Shown here: positions 42,202 to 54,785 of the stretch, piece after piece | Layout of the letters: the number at the start of each line of letters is the position of its first letter | How positions within the stretch are numbered: the first letter of the stretch is position 1 | The notes under the pieces: generated by a model | The model's input: the letters and a program-made list of their open reading frames with translations, nothing else | The model's database searches: none | Told to the model about the DNA's origin: nothing | Program-made: the position numbers and the translations under genes | Origin: Mastigias papua | Taxonomy: Eukaryota; Cnidaria; Scyphozoa; Rhizostomeae; Mastigiidae | Assembly: GCA_964019165.1 (NCBI GenBank) | Contig: OZ025278.1 | Span: 8,546,028 to 8,610,027, forward strand | Length of the DNA: 64,000 bases | Direction of reading: 5' to 3'

Positions 42202-45168
42202 GGGAACAACACAACCTCACCTCCACATGGTGTCCCCTGGGTAGTATTTCGATGCTTGCTAACAAGGCACTGGATGGATTAGCAAAAGCAGACCTCTCCA
42301 TCATTTTATCTCGTCAGCAATGAGCTCTAATTACGAGAATGAAAACAACAGCGTCAACGGAACCCGTAACACTGAGGCCGCACTCGGTAGGTGCAGTGTT
42401 GAGAGACACGACACTCCCAACCATCATCAGGCTACTGTCAAAAAAACAAAAAAGAACAATAAGGGCAAGAAACAGAAGCGAAATTAAGAAAATCGCTAGA
42501 AGGATTGAAACATGGAATTTCAGAACCCCATACAGTCCAGGAAATGGGCAAATGTAACAAAGGAAACGGAAAGGGTAAAGATTGACATTCTAGGTTTGGC
42601 AGAAACACGATGGCGAAAAAGTGGCAAAATACAGTATGAAAATTACACCTTCCTATACTTAGGACATGAAGAAAGATCAGAAAGAGGAGTAGGATTATTG
42701 ATAAACAAGAAAAATTGAACAGGTTTGAGAGGATTCTGGGCTATATCAGACAGAGTATTGTGTGCAAGATTGAAAGGACATCCAACATATACGTTTATCA
42801 TACAAGTATATGCACCAACATCAAGCAGTAGTGATGAAGAGATAGAAATGTTTTCTGAAGAGGTAAAGATCGCTTTGAGAAAAGCAAGAACAGAGAAGTG
42901 AAACCAGTTATGGTAGACTGGAACGCCAAAGTTGGATTGACTACCAAAAGTAAAGCCTGTGGAACGTTCGAACTTTGTAAGAAAAATTAGTGTGGTGAAG
43001 ATTTCACAAACTGATGTGAGCGAAACAGACTGGTAATCACGAATACATGTTTTAAGACTAGAGATAGCAGAGTTTACTCTTGGAAAATTCCAGGAGATCG
43101 GATACAAAATCAAATTGATTACATCTGTGGTAATAGCAGGATGAGAAACTCTAGACTGAAAGACATACACAAGTGCTGACTGTGGCTGTTATCATCAACT
43201 GTTAGTGGTTCGTCTTCGAACTTGCTTCTAGAAAACACAGAAAGGAGAAGAATGAACAAGGCATGACTACGTAGCAGTTAGCGAGGGGAAGACGAAAAGC
43301 GTACAAAATGCTACTAAGACACTGTAGAAAGAGAGGCAATCATCAGAGAAAAGTATTTGGGAAGCATACAGAGAAATCTGTAATCACATCAAAAGGGAAT
43401 TTGTTCCAAAGAAAATCAATAGCTGGCAAACATGGATTACAGAAGAAATATGAGAAACAGTGGAAAAAAGAAGGAAGATGAAAAAGAACACTGAAAAATA
43501 CCAGATACTTGCTAAAAGAGTCAGAGAAATGTGTATGTAAAGTAAAATTGAATTCTTTGAGAAGAAGTCCCAAGAAATTGAAAAATTGAAAATCATACTC
43601 CCAAAAGAATGTCATCAAAACATCAAAGAGGTTACTGGACAAAGATGGAAGAGCAGAAATGATGGGAATATGATAGAAGATAAACATGGAAACATCTTAT
43701 TAGATAATGAAGATATACTGAAGAGCTGGGAGGAGTATATCAAAGACCTTTATAGGGACAAGAATAGAGATAGAGAAACTATAAAGTTTGAAAGGCATCT
43801 TACAGGAGAAATCATTTTAAAAAACGCAGTACGCATAGCAATGAAAAGTATGAAAGGAGGGAAAGCGGTTGGTATTGATCAAATGAATGCAAGAATTATC
43901 GAACAATAAGCATAATATTTCTGAATAGCAATAATATTCACATAGCAAAGATATTTCTGAAAGTATTGTTAAAAAGAATGAAATCAGGCATACGTCACGA
44001 AATCAACGAGTGCCAGTACTGATTTATGCCAGACAAAGCAACCGGAAATGTCGTTTTCATGCTCAAAACGTTGGCGGAGAGATGCATTGAAATGAACAAG
44101 AACCTATACTGCAGTTTCATTGACTTCACAAAAGTTTCGATAGAGTTCAGCACAACATTCTATTTCAACCGCTTAGTGACCTTGAATTTCGAGACAGATA
44201 TCTACGAATCGTGCAATATCTCCACTTTAAGCAGAAAGCCAACATACGTCTAACAGACCAACTCTCAAATTTCATAGAAATTGCAATAGGAGTGAGACAA
44301 GGACGTTTGATGTCACCTGATCTCTTTCCGATATACTCTGAAGTCATCCTTAGATCAAGATATAAATTAGAAGGAATGAAAGTTGGGGGTTTCAATATAA
44401 ATAACATCAGATTGGCAGATGGCACAGTTCTTATAGTAAACAGTGAAAAGAACCTGCAGAAATTCCTTGATGCTGTTCACAAACAATGTGAAAACTTCGG
44501 GATGAAAATTAATGTACATAAGACTGAAGTGATGGTTTTCTGCAAGAAAAAGCAATCCCCTAAGATAAAAGTAAGTTTGAATCGTGAAATGCTGAAACAA
44601 GTAAATCAATTCAAATATCTGGGAAGCATCATGACATCTGATGGCAAGAGTACAGTAGACATCAAGTGCAGGATTGCAGTTGCCAAAACCGCATTCACAG
44701 AAATTATAGCTTTATTGACAAACCTCAAGATGCCATTTCAGTCGAGATACCGAATCTTGATATGTTAAATTATAGCAATATTACTGTATGGAAGTGAAAA
44801 CTGGACCTTTACCAAGACAGACAATAGGAAGATCAAAGTCGCTGAAATGCGGTTTCTGAGGAGAAAGGAAAAAGTTAAATGGACAAAAAAATCCTCAATG
44901 AAGAAGTCCTGAATGAGATAATTCAAAAAAGCAACATCATTTTGACATTATGAAAAGTTTCCGGCATATAATGAGGAAAAATAAACTAGAATACTTTGCA
45001 GTTACCAGTAAAGTTACCGTAAAGAGAGCACGAGGAAGACGGGGAGCACTGCTGACAGACCAACTTGTAAAGTGGACGAACTTTGAAAACACACTAGAAC
45101 TTTTTAGAAAAGCAACAAAAAGAGAACTCTTTGCTGCCAATGTCTTTTAAAATGGCACTCGAAGAAGA
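42202..45168 (+). mobile_element. Near-full-length LINE, RTE-like, decayed
   Basis: Non-LTR retrotransposon. Its endonuclease start reads KIDILGLAETRWRKSGKI near 42570. The linker and reverse transcriptase fragments follow: GGKAVGIDQMNA near 43865, GVRQGRLMSP near 44290, LADGTVLI near 44410 where YADD is expected, and QFKYLGSIMTSDGK near 44610. The tail reads RHIMRKNKLEYF with RGRRGALLTDQ. It ends with a GAAGAAGAAG tail. A 12-bp direct repeat, AGTGCACCTATA, flanks it at 42190-42201 and 45169-45180, giving exact ends and 2967 bp. The frame is broken many times, and the catalytic YADD is degraded to LADG, so it is inactive. RTE-like assignment rests on length and tail and needs phylogeny. Confidence 0.9.
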
Positions 45169-45180
45169 AGTGCACCTATA

Positions 45181-46110
45181 TATATTCAATTTAATTGCTT
45201 CCACGAATGCTGCAAATTGCAATTTTTTAATTAGCAGTAATACAGTCTCATGGAAAGAGGTGCATAGTGAACTACCTGGGTTTTTCTAGAGTTTGTGCAT
45301 TCACGGTGTCAACAAATCGATTGCTAGGAGTATTATGAAGATTGAAGGAAATTCTGCGTTATGATAGAATTCATTCGTAGATCATTTAAAGAATAAGAAT
45401 TTAGATGAAAGTTCCCTTAGAGTACAAATTATGTATAAATGAGGAAAAATATGTCACCAGTTGGCTTTAATTATCATTACACCCGCATAAGTACAATTTC
45501 AAATTGAGCCCTGCTGTGTGTTGAGAAAATGAGTACATACTTGATGACATAATTGAAAGATTCTTTTGGTGAACTACATCTAAATGTAGTTACAATGTAG
45601 ACTCCAAAATGCTTAAAGTGTAATAATTAAAACTAGAAAGATGTGCATGCATAGGTCTGATGGAATAGTAAATACATATTAATATAATCGCAGGTAGCTT
45701 CCGAGCACAATCTCCGAATGTATTCTCTCTAGAGTGCTTTGTATTATATTTGGAAAACATCATTAAGCTAGCTGAGAACTCTATCCTTTGGTGCACTTAC
45801 AGCTTTTCACAGGAAAATGGTTGCACTACCATACTATTGGAAAGTATGGATATTAAAGCTGGCAGCAACTGAACAGACTGAAAGGTCGTAGCATGTATTG
45901 ATATACCGTTTTTAGTGTATTGAAAGAGCATAGCAGGATACTTAGTGTCTCATATAGGTTGAATTCTTAATGAATTTAGCTTTAATTGGGCGAAAATTGA
46001 CAGAAATTTTGAAAACAGCCTTTTCTACTGGCAGGTATGGTTTAGTTACAAGATTTATATAATCGCCTAGAGCTTTATTTGGGCATAAATTCAGTCTGCA
46101 ACATCTCCTG
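45181..46110. other. Non-coding stretch
   Basis: No gene or element is recognised between the two LINE copies. The sequence is AT-rich and unstructured by eye. Confidence 0.3.
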
Positions 46111-46575
46111 TTGATGAAAAGGCGAGATGTAGGCAATAATGATCTACAAAATCCTTAACGGTCTGTGCCCGGAGAGCTTGAACGGAAAACTCATCACTAG
46201 ATCCCAGATTTCAAAATATCAAACAAGAAATCAGCAAGATTTAGACATCCCAAGACTCAATCTTGAGTTCTCTAAAACAAGTTTTTTCTATACAAGTGCA
46301 AAGACATGGAACGAAATTCCATTGCAAATAAGATTAACTTCCAATGTCTTCACTTTTAACAAAAGACTGAAGGAATTTCTCCAGAATTAAAATCCTTACC
46401 CAAGCACGACACCCAGGAAGATCAGCAATCTGGCATTCTCGTAAATTGATTAGTAAGTTATAGATTATTTAGATGAACGTTGATTAGTAAGTTATATATA
46501 TTTGTTTTTATATTTTAATTTTTGTAATTTAAGCTGATGGGAGTTCGTGATTAAACATATGATGATAAAATATAT
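46110..46575 (+). mobile_element. 5'-truncated LINE, 3' end (CR1/L2-like)
   Basis: The frame 46139-46390 encodes the C-terminal segment shared by CR1/L2/Jockey-type ORF2 proteins: MIYKILNGLCPESL, then YQTRNQQDLDIPRLNLEF, then AKTWNEIPLQIR and a final KRLKEFLQ. An AT-rich 3' untranslated region with a TGATAAAATATATGATG-like end follows. The reverse transcriptase is missing. It resembles the tails of LINE A and LINE C inside the Gypsy element, but is a different subfamily. Confidence 0.75.
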
Positions 46576-46779
46576 GATGAAAGTTTTCCAATGTTTCCAG
46601 AGCATTTGGAACAAAATTAAGGACATCTAACAACATTATAATAGCACGAGGTTGAAATCATTTAAAATATTTCCCTTCGGCATCATGGCTTGAAGTTAAT
46701 CAATGTATCACATGTCATTTGCATAGAAAAATGGGAGAACAGGCATCTTGCCTTTATTATTATAGACTATTATAATTTA

Positions 46780-47167
46780 CTATAGCACGAGAAAGCGGAA
46801 ACATTCTTTTAGCATGCTGAAAGCTTTTTCCGTCCGACACTCGTCAGAGTATGAAACGTCGGATAACGTCCTTTCATTTAGGTGTTTTGGAATCAGTTTG
46901 GAATCAGACTCAAAACCCAATCTTGTGTAAACAAAAAGAGTTCGTTTTTTCACTTGGACTCTTCAAGTAAACAATGGTGAATAGGTGCTAATTGGCCAAT
47001 CATAGGGCCAAATAGACGCATTATTCATCATATCACGTGCACAAGCATCTGGCTATATATTTCGGTTCACCTTTCGGTCATTATCCGACGTTTCATACTC
47101 TGACGAGTGTCGGACGAAAAAAAGCTTTCAGTACGCTAAAAGAATGTTTCCCCTTTTTCGTGCTATA
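46780..47167. mobile_element. MITE with about 90-bp terminal inverted repeats
   Basis: The left arm 46780-46868 and right arm 47080-47167 are close reverse complements. They share CTATAGCACGA-type ends, GAAACATTCTTTTAGC, then CCGACACTCGTCAGAG and ATGAAACGTCGGATAA. The central 210 bp contain the blocks also found in P450 intron 1. No transposase frame. Sequence outside the right end (CTGTAGTACCAACAG) is also found next to the intron copy, so the true end may lie about 25 bp further out. Confidence 0.8.
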
Positions 47168-47199
47168 TTGAAGTTCTGTAGTACCAACAGACTTTTCAC

Positions 47200-49470
47200 G
47201 TATCATAATTTAACTCCTTTAAAATGGAAGAACTATAAGTAAGTATTACTTGGTTTTTGACAAAAAGAATACATGAAAGAACTGCTCAATAATGACTTTT
47301 TTGCGTGACTCCAGGAAAACAATGTGTTGTTAGAGATTAAAAATCCCTGAATCATCTATTTAGAAAGTTGTCCATTATCCATTACCCCCTGCATCTTAGG
47401 CAAAAGCATACTTTTGCGTGCTGAATTTCTATTACTGGGAGGCAACAACACGCTACTTCGGCTCATTATCAGTGCCACTATTTCAGTATATTTACCATTA
47501 TGTTAGTGAAGAAAGTAATTCACTGTCTCTACATGAGTTCTAACTTTTATACTACAGCTAAATTGTTATCTCAAGCAAATCTCTAGAGGAATCCACGCCT
47601 TGTTCATTGATCGATTCGGAATTTTCATCCAATTGGTTGACCTTCAAGAAAACAATGAGTTGTATTCAGAGAGACTTAGCGTCTTAAAATTTGTTTAGTA
47701 AGCATTGATCAAACATGGTCTCATGGATTCAAATTACTTCACATGTATGAGCTATATCACTCATTGAATTGCATTATGAAATAACCTGGAAGAACATCCG
47801 ACAATACGAGAAGCAAAACTCACAAACGCATCTTCCTTCTGCTGCGGTATTTGGATTGACCATGCGTTAATCTATTTTTCCGCTATTAAACCAAGTAACT
47901 CGAATGAAGAGCAAACAAATATAAACAACCATATTATGTGGGAGAAAAAGCAAATGATTCATAACACCAAGTATCCCCGGTTCCAGGGCCTGAATACACG
48001 TTGAATGGGACAATACCCCCTTTAGGGGAAGGTCAGCCTAAAAGTCCACTGGCTGAGTCTATTGAAAGAGTGTGAATCACGGGCCCAGAGAACACTTGCT
48101 GAGCCTGTATATTGGGTCTGTTTAAGTTAAATTTGTATTCCATATAAGAGTGCCAAAGTTGTCTGCTGTCGCTTTTCCATATGTATACAATCTACTCTGT
48201 CGTTTTGGTGATTGAGCGGTACTCCTGAGAGGGATGACAGGGCCTCTCGCATTGGCGAAGAACCCCCTCTCTCTTGAGGGGGATGATAGGGCCCCACTGT
48301 CGTAAGGAAGGTGTGTCATAATGACAGAAAGAGTAGACCGGCCGTTGTTTTTGCTCTGACCTCGCACCAGGGAGGGATGAAAGGCCCTCCCATCATGGCA
48401 TTGAGATGAGACCGATCTCGAGGGGGATGATAGGACCCCTCGTTGGCGAGAAAGGAGTGTCAAATTATAGACAGAGTAGTGTTAGAGTACTAGTTTTACT
48501 TTTATCCTTGCTTTCGTCATGATAAGTAACGTTGCTTCTCTCTTCCTATTTGTTCCGTTTTTGTTGTCTTGCCATCAGTACCTTGGGTCACTACATCATC
48601 CACCCCTTCCCCCAGTTAACATGATCATATTACTTGTCCGTGACGTGTTGTTGTTTGTTGGAGAGTCACCGTCAGTTACTATTGTATTAGAGTTCGCCAG
48701 TTTTAAAAGGAATGAAAACAAATTTAGTTTAGAAAGAAAACTGTATTTTGTTGACTTATTTCTCTTATTTTGTATTTGCACCCTGTAAAATCTTGTTGCT
48801 TTACAGTAGACCGCCTTTATTTTTGCTTTATTTTGACCTCGTGCTATGGAGGGATGAAAAGGCCTTCCATCATGGTATTGAGGTGACACCGATCTCGAGG
48901 CCGATGATAGGGTCCTTCTTTGACGAAAAAGGTATTGAGAGGTGCATAACAACTAATAAGACACGAATAGAACATTTCCTAGGCGGACGCTTCTCCCATG
49001 ATTGAGATGACAAGGGATGTGTTGTAAGTGTTATTGGGAAGAGCCACGGGCCCGCTGCCAACGAGTGTCATTTCAATTTTGTTGCTCTTTTCAATTTTAT
49101 ACATAACTTATGATATTGGTATACGCAACGTTAACATAAAAACTCCCCAATCTTGCAAAATTAGAATACTACATAACGAGAAATTTAACGAGAAATAATA
49201 CAACTTGGTAAATACGAAAAGCTCCGAGAAGCACCGTGTAAGACGGCTAGCTTAGGGGAGGGGAGGGAGGGACTTTCAAATAGATTTGGTGTGTCAAGTT
49301 GCGAATATTAGTTATAGTGGCCCATAATGAACTTGAAACCTGCCATTATGTTTTGGATGGGGTCACACTCAGCCCCAGTGCGCCAATAATCGCCACCTTC
49401 CAGGACACACCACAATGCAACCAGCAAACGGTATGCATTCTTTAAACTTCAACGGGGTGCCTCAATGATG
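47200..49470. other. Non-coding stretch with imperfect direct repeats
   Basis: No gene is recognised. Segments at 48338-48475 and 48806-48945 are diverged direct copies sharing GTAGACCG, GAGGGATGAAAAGGCC-type sequence and GACCGATCTCGAGG. Further GGATGATAGGG motifs occur at 48230-48300. The block could be the leader or gag region of the downstream Gypsy element, but no LTR boundaries or gag motifs were found. Confidence 0.35.
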
Positions 49471-50094
49471 ATCTTGCTTGAAAGTCATCCCCGTATTTTT
49501 TATGTTTTTCCTTCGGTTTCCAACCTGCCCCTTATTTGCTGCTCTTTGGGTGGCGTTGAAGTCCACGCATTGATTGACACAGGATCAATCATCAATGGAA
49601 TCCTTCATTACTCGCCAGATTTATGAACCACTTAGGCCCAAATAACAATTAGCTATTACCTACCAGAAATGTTATGGCATTACTTGTCAATGCCTTCCAG
49701 TGCACGAAAAAGTGCGAACTACATTGTCTTTTTCAACTAAGTCTTTACTTTTGTACCCAGGTGATTTTCTCACATCTGACCACCTGCTTCAACCATTGCA
49801 ATGTATTTTAGGTTGGGATTTTTCTAAGTTCCAATAAGTTAAGCCTTTCCTGTGATGGGACCGGTCACTATTTCCTCCTTGTTTCCCATGGTGAAACCCC
49901 CCTTTTGCCACTAAACCAGCACCTGCCCCCTAGGACGATGGGTCGGGGGGTGACATCTCCTCTATATCTTGTTTGCTTGTACAGTCTTCCTCTCAAGGTC
50001 CTGTACCAGTTACTTTTAAAGAGAACCTTAACGTTCCTGGACGTACAGAAGTAATAGTTACTGCACGTTTACCTAAGAACTATACGGATTAATA

Positions 50095-51416
50095 ATAAAA
50101 TTACTGATGACTGGCTTTCTAACATTGATTCCATAAAGGTGAACTTAACGTTTTTTTAGACCTTTAAGAAAGCCTTCGAAACTGTTGACCACAAGATTCT
50201 TCTTGACAAACTTGGGGCATACGGGGTCAAAGGTACTGAATTTGAGTGGTTTAAATCATACATTAGTAAAAGAAGGCAATTTTTTAGGGTTAATGGCTAC
50301 AATTCCAAAACTATGAGAGTGACATGTGGAACTCCTCAAGGATCCTGCCTAGGTCCTCTCTTATTCATTCTTTATCTCAACGATTTTGAAAACTGTCTGC
50401 AATATTCATCTACAAGTATGCATGCAGATGATACGCATACAACAATATCTGCTAGATATATTGAAGAGCTCATTCGAAGAACTCAAGTAGAGCTTGGAAA
50501 CATTTCAAAATCGATGAGGATAAATAAGATGAGCGCAAACCCTATGAAGACGGAGTATATGATTATTGGACACCCTAGTAGAATCAATGAAATCATTGAA
50601 ATCGCTAAGTTTAAAATGAATGGGACGGAAATCAAAAGAACACAAAATGTAAAGTCTCTTGGGATAATCATAGACGAAAAACTAAACTGGAACGACCACT
50701 TTAAACTCTTAAAAGGAAAGGTTGCTGCTGGTTTGTCATCCTTGGAAAAAACTCAAAAATATCCTTCCCCAATCTAAATTATGTTCTGTTTATTAAGCCT
50801 TAGTTGAAAGTCATATTCAGTGTGCTGATGTCGTTTGGGGGTAATATACCTAAAACCAAGCTTCATACACTGCAGCGTTTTCAAGACCGAGCCTTGTCTA
50901 TAATAAAAAATGTAAAAATTAAAGACAAATGGCAAGGAAACTGGTTAAAAGTTGAAAATCTTATCAAGCTTGACCAAGCGGTAATGATGCTCAAAATCAA
51001 CAATAAACTTTGCCCGAAAGTTTATGGAGCAAATTCTGGAACTGTAGGAATTGTAGGAATTGAAGGAATTGTAGGAATTTAGAAATCCCAAAGACCAACT
51101 TAGAAAAGACAAAAAAATGTTTTCACCACACCGGTCTTAAAGTTTGGAATAGCATTCCAAATGAAGTTAGAGAGCTCCCCTTGCTCTATCAATTTAAAAA
51201 AAGTCTAAAAACAAAATTTTTATAGAGCTTGACAACCCCGTTCTTTACTTGTTTTTAAAAATCACGATTTCCTGGAAGAACAGCTTCTACAATTAATATT
51301 TTTATATTCTTAATTTTTCTATTATTATGTATATATTGCTATATCGATTTTTTGCATTGTAATATAGCTGAAGGGATTTCGTGTATAAAGAATTGTTAAT
51401 AAAAATAATAATAATA
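50095..51416 (+). mobile_element. LINE A, 5'-truncated, inside Gypsy linker
   Basis: Non-LTR reverse transcriptase starting near motif A (KAFETVDHKILLDKL). It continues with TPQGSCLGPLLFILYLNDFE, the catalytic motif HADDT (usually YADDT), then KSLGIIIDEKLNWNDHF. Past a frame change it has LQRFQDRALSIIKN and the tail GLKVWNSIPNEVREL. It ends at an (AAT)n tail near 51416. Closely related to LINE C (54786-56261). The motif set fits CR1/L2/Jockey-group elements. The Gypsy frame breaks at about 50094 and resumes at 51417. Confidence 0.85.
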
Positions 51417-51733
51417 ATCAGGTAGGTATGATAGCTCCCATCCCAAATAATGCAGGCAGCGTTCTCCAGGCTTATTCAGTGAGTCAAGCTAATAATCGGT
51501 CTACTTTAATTCGCTTGATGAACACTGCTAGTTTTGATGCTGAACGACATGCCATTCAAAACGTTAACGAAGTTTACCCTCTTTTCGAAGCCCCGACTCC
51601 CTTTCCTGACAATTCACCCTGCCTTGTGCATGCCTTGAATGCCTCTACCTTTTCTGACATCAAAGAACAATTGGGAAATTCGTTCTGTAAATCACTGCGC
51701 CCTGCAGAGCAGGAAGTTTTATTGCAGACATTG

Positions 51734-52020
51734 TTAAGCCTGGTTTCCATATAACTTTTTCTAATCGGCGATGCATCGCCGACTCATCGCCGACGTATAA
51801 ACTTTTAATGGAAACACTCTCAGTTAGCTGTCGCCGACACGTCGCCGATGCCTCGTAAACGTTGAATCAAGTTTGACTTTTTTGCTTGCATCGCCGACGT
51901 TTCAGTGACAGCTACGTGCTCTGAGTTGATTTCATATAGTTATCTCTGACTGTTTCCATTAACGGATATATCGACGATGCGTCGCCAACTAGGAAAAGTT
52001 ATATGGAAACCAGGCTTTAA
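51734..52020. mobile_element. TTAA-flanked MITE (piggyBac-like) inside Gypsy
   Basis: The element 51738-52016 has inverted ends: GCCTGGTTTCCATATAACTT at the left, mirrored by AAGTTATATGGAAACCAGGC at the right. TTAA lies on both sides (51734-51737, 52017-52020), the target of piggyBac transposons. Removing it with one TTAA restores the Gypsy reading around LLQTLLKYSDVFDD. The interior is rich in TCGCCGAC motifs in both orientations. No transposase. Confidence 0.85.
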
Positions 52021-52039
52021 AGTACTCTGACGTTTTTGA

Positions 52040-52950
52040 TGATAAGACCTTAGGTCATTTCATTTCATTTCATTTCATTTTTACATCTTTTAGGAGGGTT
52101 ACCCTTCAGCATAGCTGGTTTTCAAGGGGCCCTCCTTTATAAAGAAAAAATATATACAGCTAAAATACAATAATACAATATGCCAAAAAAACAGAAAAGT
52201 TTTAAAAAACTTATACTTAAACTTAAAAGAAAAATAAATGGTGCTATGCTAGCATGGCTTTTAGCTTCACTTTAAAAGTTGCAAAGGTATGAGCTGTTCT
52301 ACAGTCATTAGGCAGTGAGTTCCAAATCGTAGCCCCCCCCTGTCTGCAAAGCTGTTTTGCCCAAATTTGGTTTTCATTCTTGGGGGCCTTAGATTTAAAT
52401 TGGAATTTCGAAGCATTCTGTTCGTCACTGCAGATAATCTATTGAAAAGACTGGACAAGTAGGCAGGCGCTTGGCCATTTATTGCTTTATAAACCATGCC
52501 CGCAGACTCTTGACAAATCATTTCAGCTATACTAGGCAATCTTAATTGTCTAAGGATCTGTTTAGTAGGTGCATCATATGGACTATCCGTTATAATTCTT
52601 ATGGCTCTGTTGTGTAACTTTTCTAGAATACAACGGGTAGTGATTCCACATGCTCCCCAAACAGAGCAGCAGAACTTAAAGTGAGGTTCCACAAGCCCCT
52701 GATATAGCATCTTTAGCGTATGCTTAGGGAGGAATTTTTTGGAATGTCTGATCATTGATATAGCCCGAGTCACTTTCGATGCAACTGCTTTTATATGGTC
52801 TTTCCATTTAAGGTTATTATCGATGTGAACCCATAGATACTTGACAGAAGGCTTTTGCTCAATTTGTTCCCCCGATATCACAAAATTTGCTCTTAAAGGT
52901 TCTGCAGTAATTTTATCATTTATAGTGTGTCTAGTGCCTATGAGCATTGA
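52040..52950 (-). mobile_element. LINE B, antisense, 5'-truncated, inside Gypsy
   Basis: The minus-strand frame 52947-52267 encodes the end of a non-LTR reverse transcriptase: VKYLWVHIDNNLKWKDHI, KMLYQGLVEPHFKFCCSVWG, LHNRAIRIITDSPYDAP, and a degenerate GGLRFGTHCL tail. The 3' end on the minus strand is a run of AAATG units (52058-52079), the likely simple-repeat tail. It sits between the Gypsy linker and the reverse transcriptase. About 50 residues of Gypsy expected there are missing, so the insertion came with a deletion, or decay has hidden them. Confidence 0.85.
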
Positions 52951-53806
52951 TATTGTTGTGGCTACATCTAAAGGTGTAATTCAACCTAGTCACCCCCTAG
53001 GCTTCACCAATCGTCATAGTCAAAAAATGGATGGCTCCTTTCGCTTTTGTGTGGATTATCGTAAACCTAATGCAGTTACACAGAAAGATGCACACCCTTT
53101 ACCAAGGGTTGATGATTTATTAGATTCCCTCCAAGGAGCCTCCATGTTTAGCTCTCTAGATCTTCTATCCAGTTATTGACAACATGGCATGGAACCCCGG
53201 GATAGAGACAAAACCACATTAAACAACGGCATTGACCACACCAGAGGGCCTCTGGGAGTTTCTTCGTATGCATTTTGGCGTTTCCAATGGTTGTGCTACA
53301 TTTCAGCATGCTATTGAAATTTTCTTCTCTGGTTTGACTTAGGAAACCTGTCTGTGTTATTTTGACAATGTCATTATCCCTTCCAATTCTGTTGATCAAC
53401 AATAGGAACGTTTATCTCTTGTCTTAGGACGATTGTGCCAGCATAATTTACGTGTTAAAGCCTGAAAATGCACTTTTGGCGGGACTAGTGTCTGTTATGT
53501 TATTTTTGTGTTATTTACATGAAGTACTAAAGGACATGTTTTTCAGAGTTATAAGTTTTATTATGAGAAACACGTTGTCATTTGTGTGTCTTCATCATAC
53601 ACTGTCTGGGATTCTGTGGAACATAACAGTGTCCAGTACTTAGGCCATGTTGTATCTAATAAAGGTATCCATACTGATCCCAGCAAAGTACAAGCTGTTC
53701 TCAACCTCCCAGATCCTAAAAATCTCGAAGAACTCCGATCTTTCCTTGGCCTTGTCGGATATTACCTCAAATTCATTCCTAGTTTTGCAGCGCTGGCAAC
53801 GCCCTT

Positions 53807-54369
53807 ACACGTATTTTTTTTAATAAGAAACCAGTTTATAAGCAACCTAGTACTAGAGACGCTAAGATTTAAGAAACTTTTAGAACTACAACGAAAGAGT
53901 TAAGAAACTTTAAAAATTTCTGTGCTATTTCAAAGTTTGGGGTTTGAGAAACATATTTCCTCCATGGATTTAACAAAAGTAAAAATATGAGACAGATCCT
54001 TTGGTTGAAAGAAAGATATGCTCATTGTGTGGCAAATGGCACATTGGAACCATTACCTGGTTCAAAGCAAAACTGAACCAATACTGTATCCTTCTCGAGG
54101 ACCAAAGTGAAGATTATATAAAGTTTAATTAAAGCAATTAACGATGAGGACATGAAGTTGATTTAGATTTAGAACTGCACTAACTTCTTTTGTTTGACAT
54201 CATACTAATGGTTTGTTATACCCATGTGTTTTATATCGTTTTCAATACAATCGTTGTTCATTGAATTAAGAAACTTTTAAGAAACGTTTAGCACTAAATT
54301 GTGGCCAAAAATTAAGAAACTTTTAGTACTAGGTCTTGAGCTAGGTTTCTTATAAAATAAAAAACGTGT
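53807..54369. mobile_element. Short TIR element inside Gypsy reverse transcriptase
   Basis: The left end ACACGTATTTTTTTTAATAA and the right end, which in reverse reads ACACGTTTTTTATTTTATAA, both continue into GAAACC and form inverted repeats of about 26 bp. The interior of about 560 bp contains three copies of TAAGAAACTTTTAG-like sequence. It interrupts Gypsy between PLH (53806) and the region reading VTEHNAFITLKKLLCQAPIL. No open frame, and the superfamily is not assigned. Confidence 0.65.
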
Positions 54370-54785
54370 AGTCCGGTTAACAACAAAACACACAAAATTT
54401 CATTAGGGGGTCACTGAACACAATGCATTTATTACACTCAAGAAGTTATTGTGTCAAGCACCAATTCTTGCATATCCTGACTTTCAAAAGAAATTCGTCT
54501 TACAGGCCGATGCTTCCGATTTAGGTTAAGGGGCAGTCCTTACTCAGTATGATAGCTTTAGCAACGAACGCCCCGTTTCATATGCGAGTAGATCATTGAT
54601 GCCAAGTGAGAAAGCCTATTCTTGCCATTGAAAAGGAGGCCCTAGCTGTAGTTTTTGCCATTGATCATTTTCGTGTATATCTGCTCGGCCGTGAGTTTAC
54701 TCCTGTTACTGACCATATTGCTTTGCGTTGGCTGCATTCTGTAGAGCCTAAAGGTAGAATTGCTCGTTGGGTTATGCAATTCGTT

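Noticed and set aside
42512..45150. Separate endonuclease, reverse transcriptase and small-protein genes
   Set aside because: They are frame-broken parts of one LINE bounded by a 12-bp target duplication.
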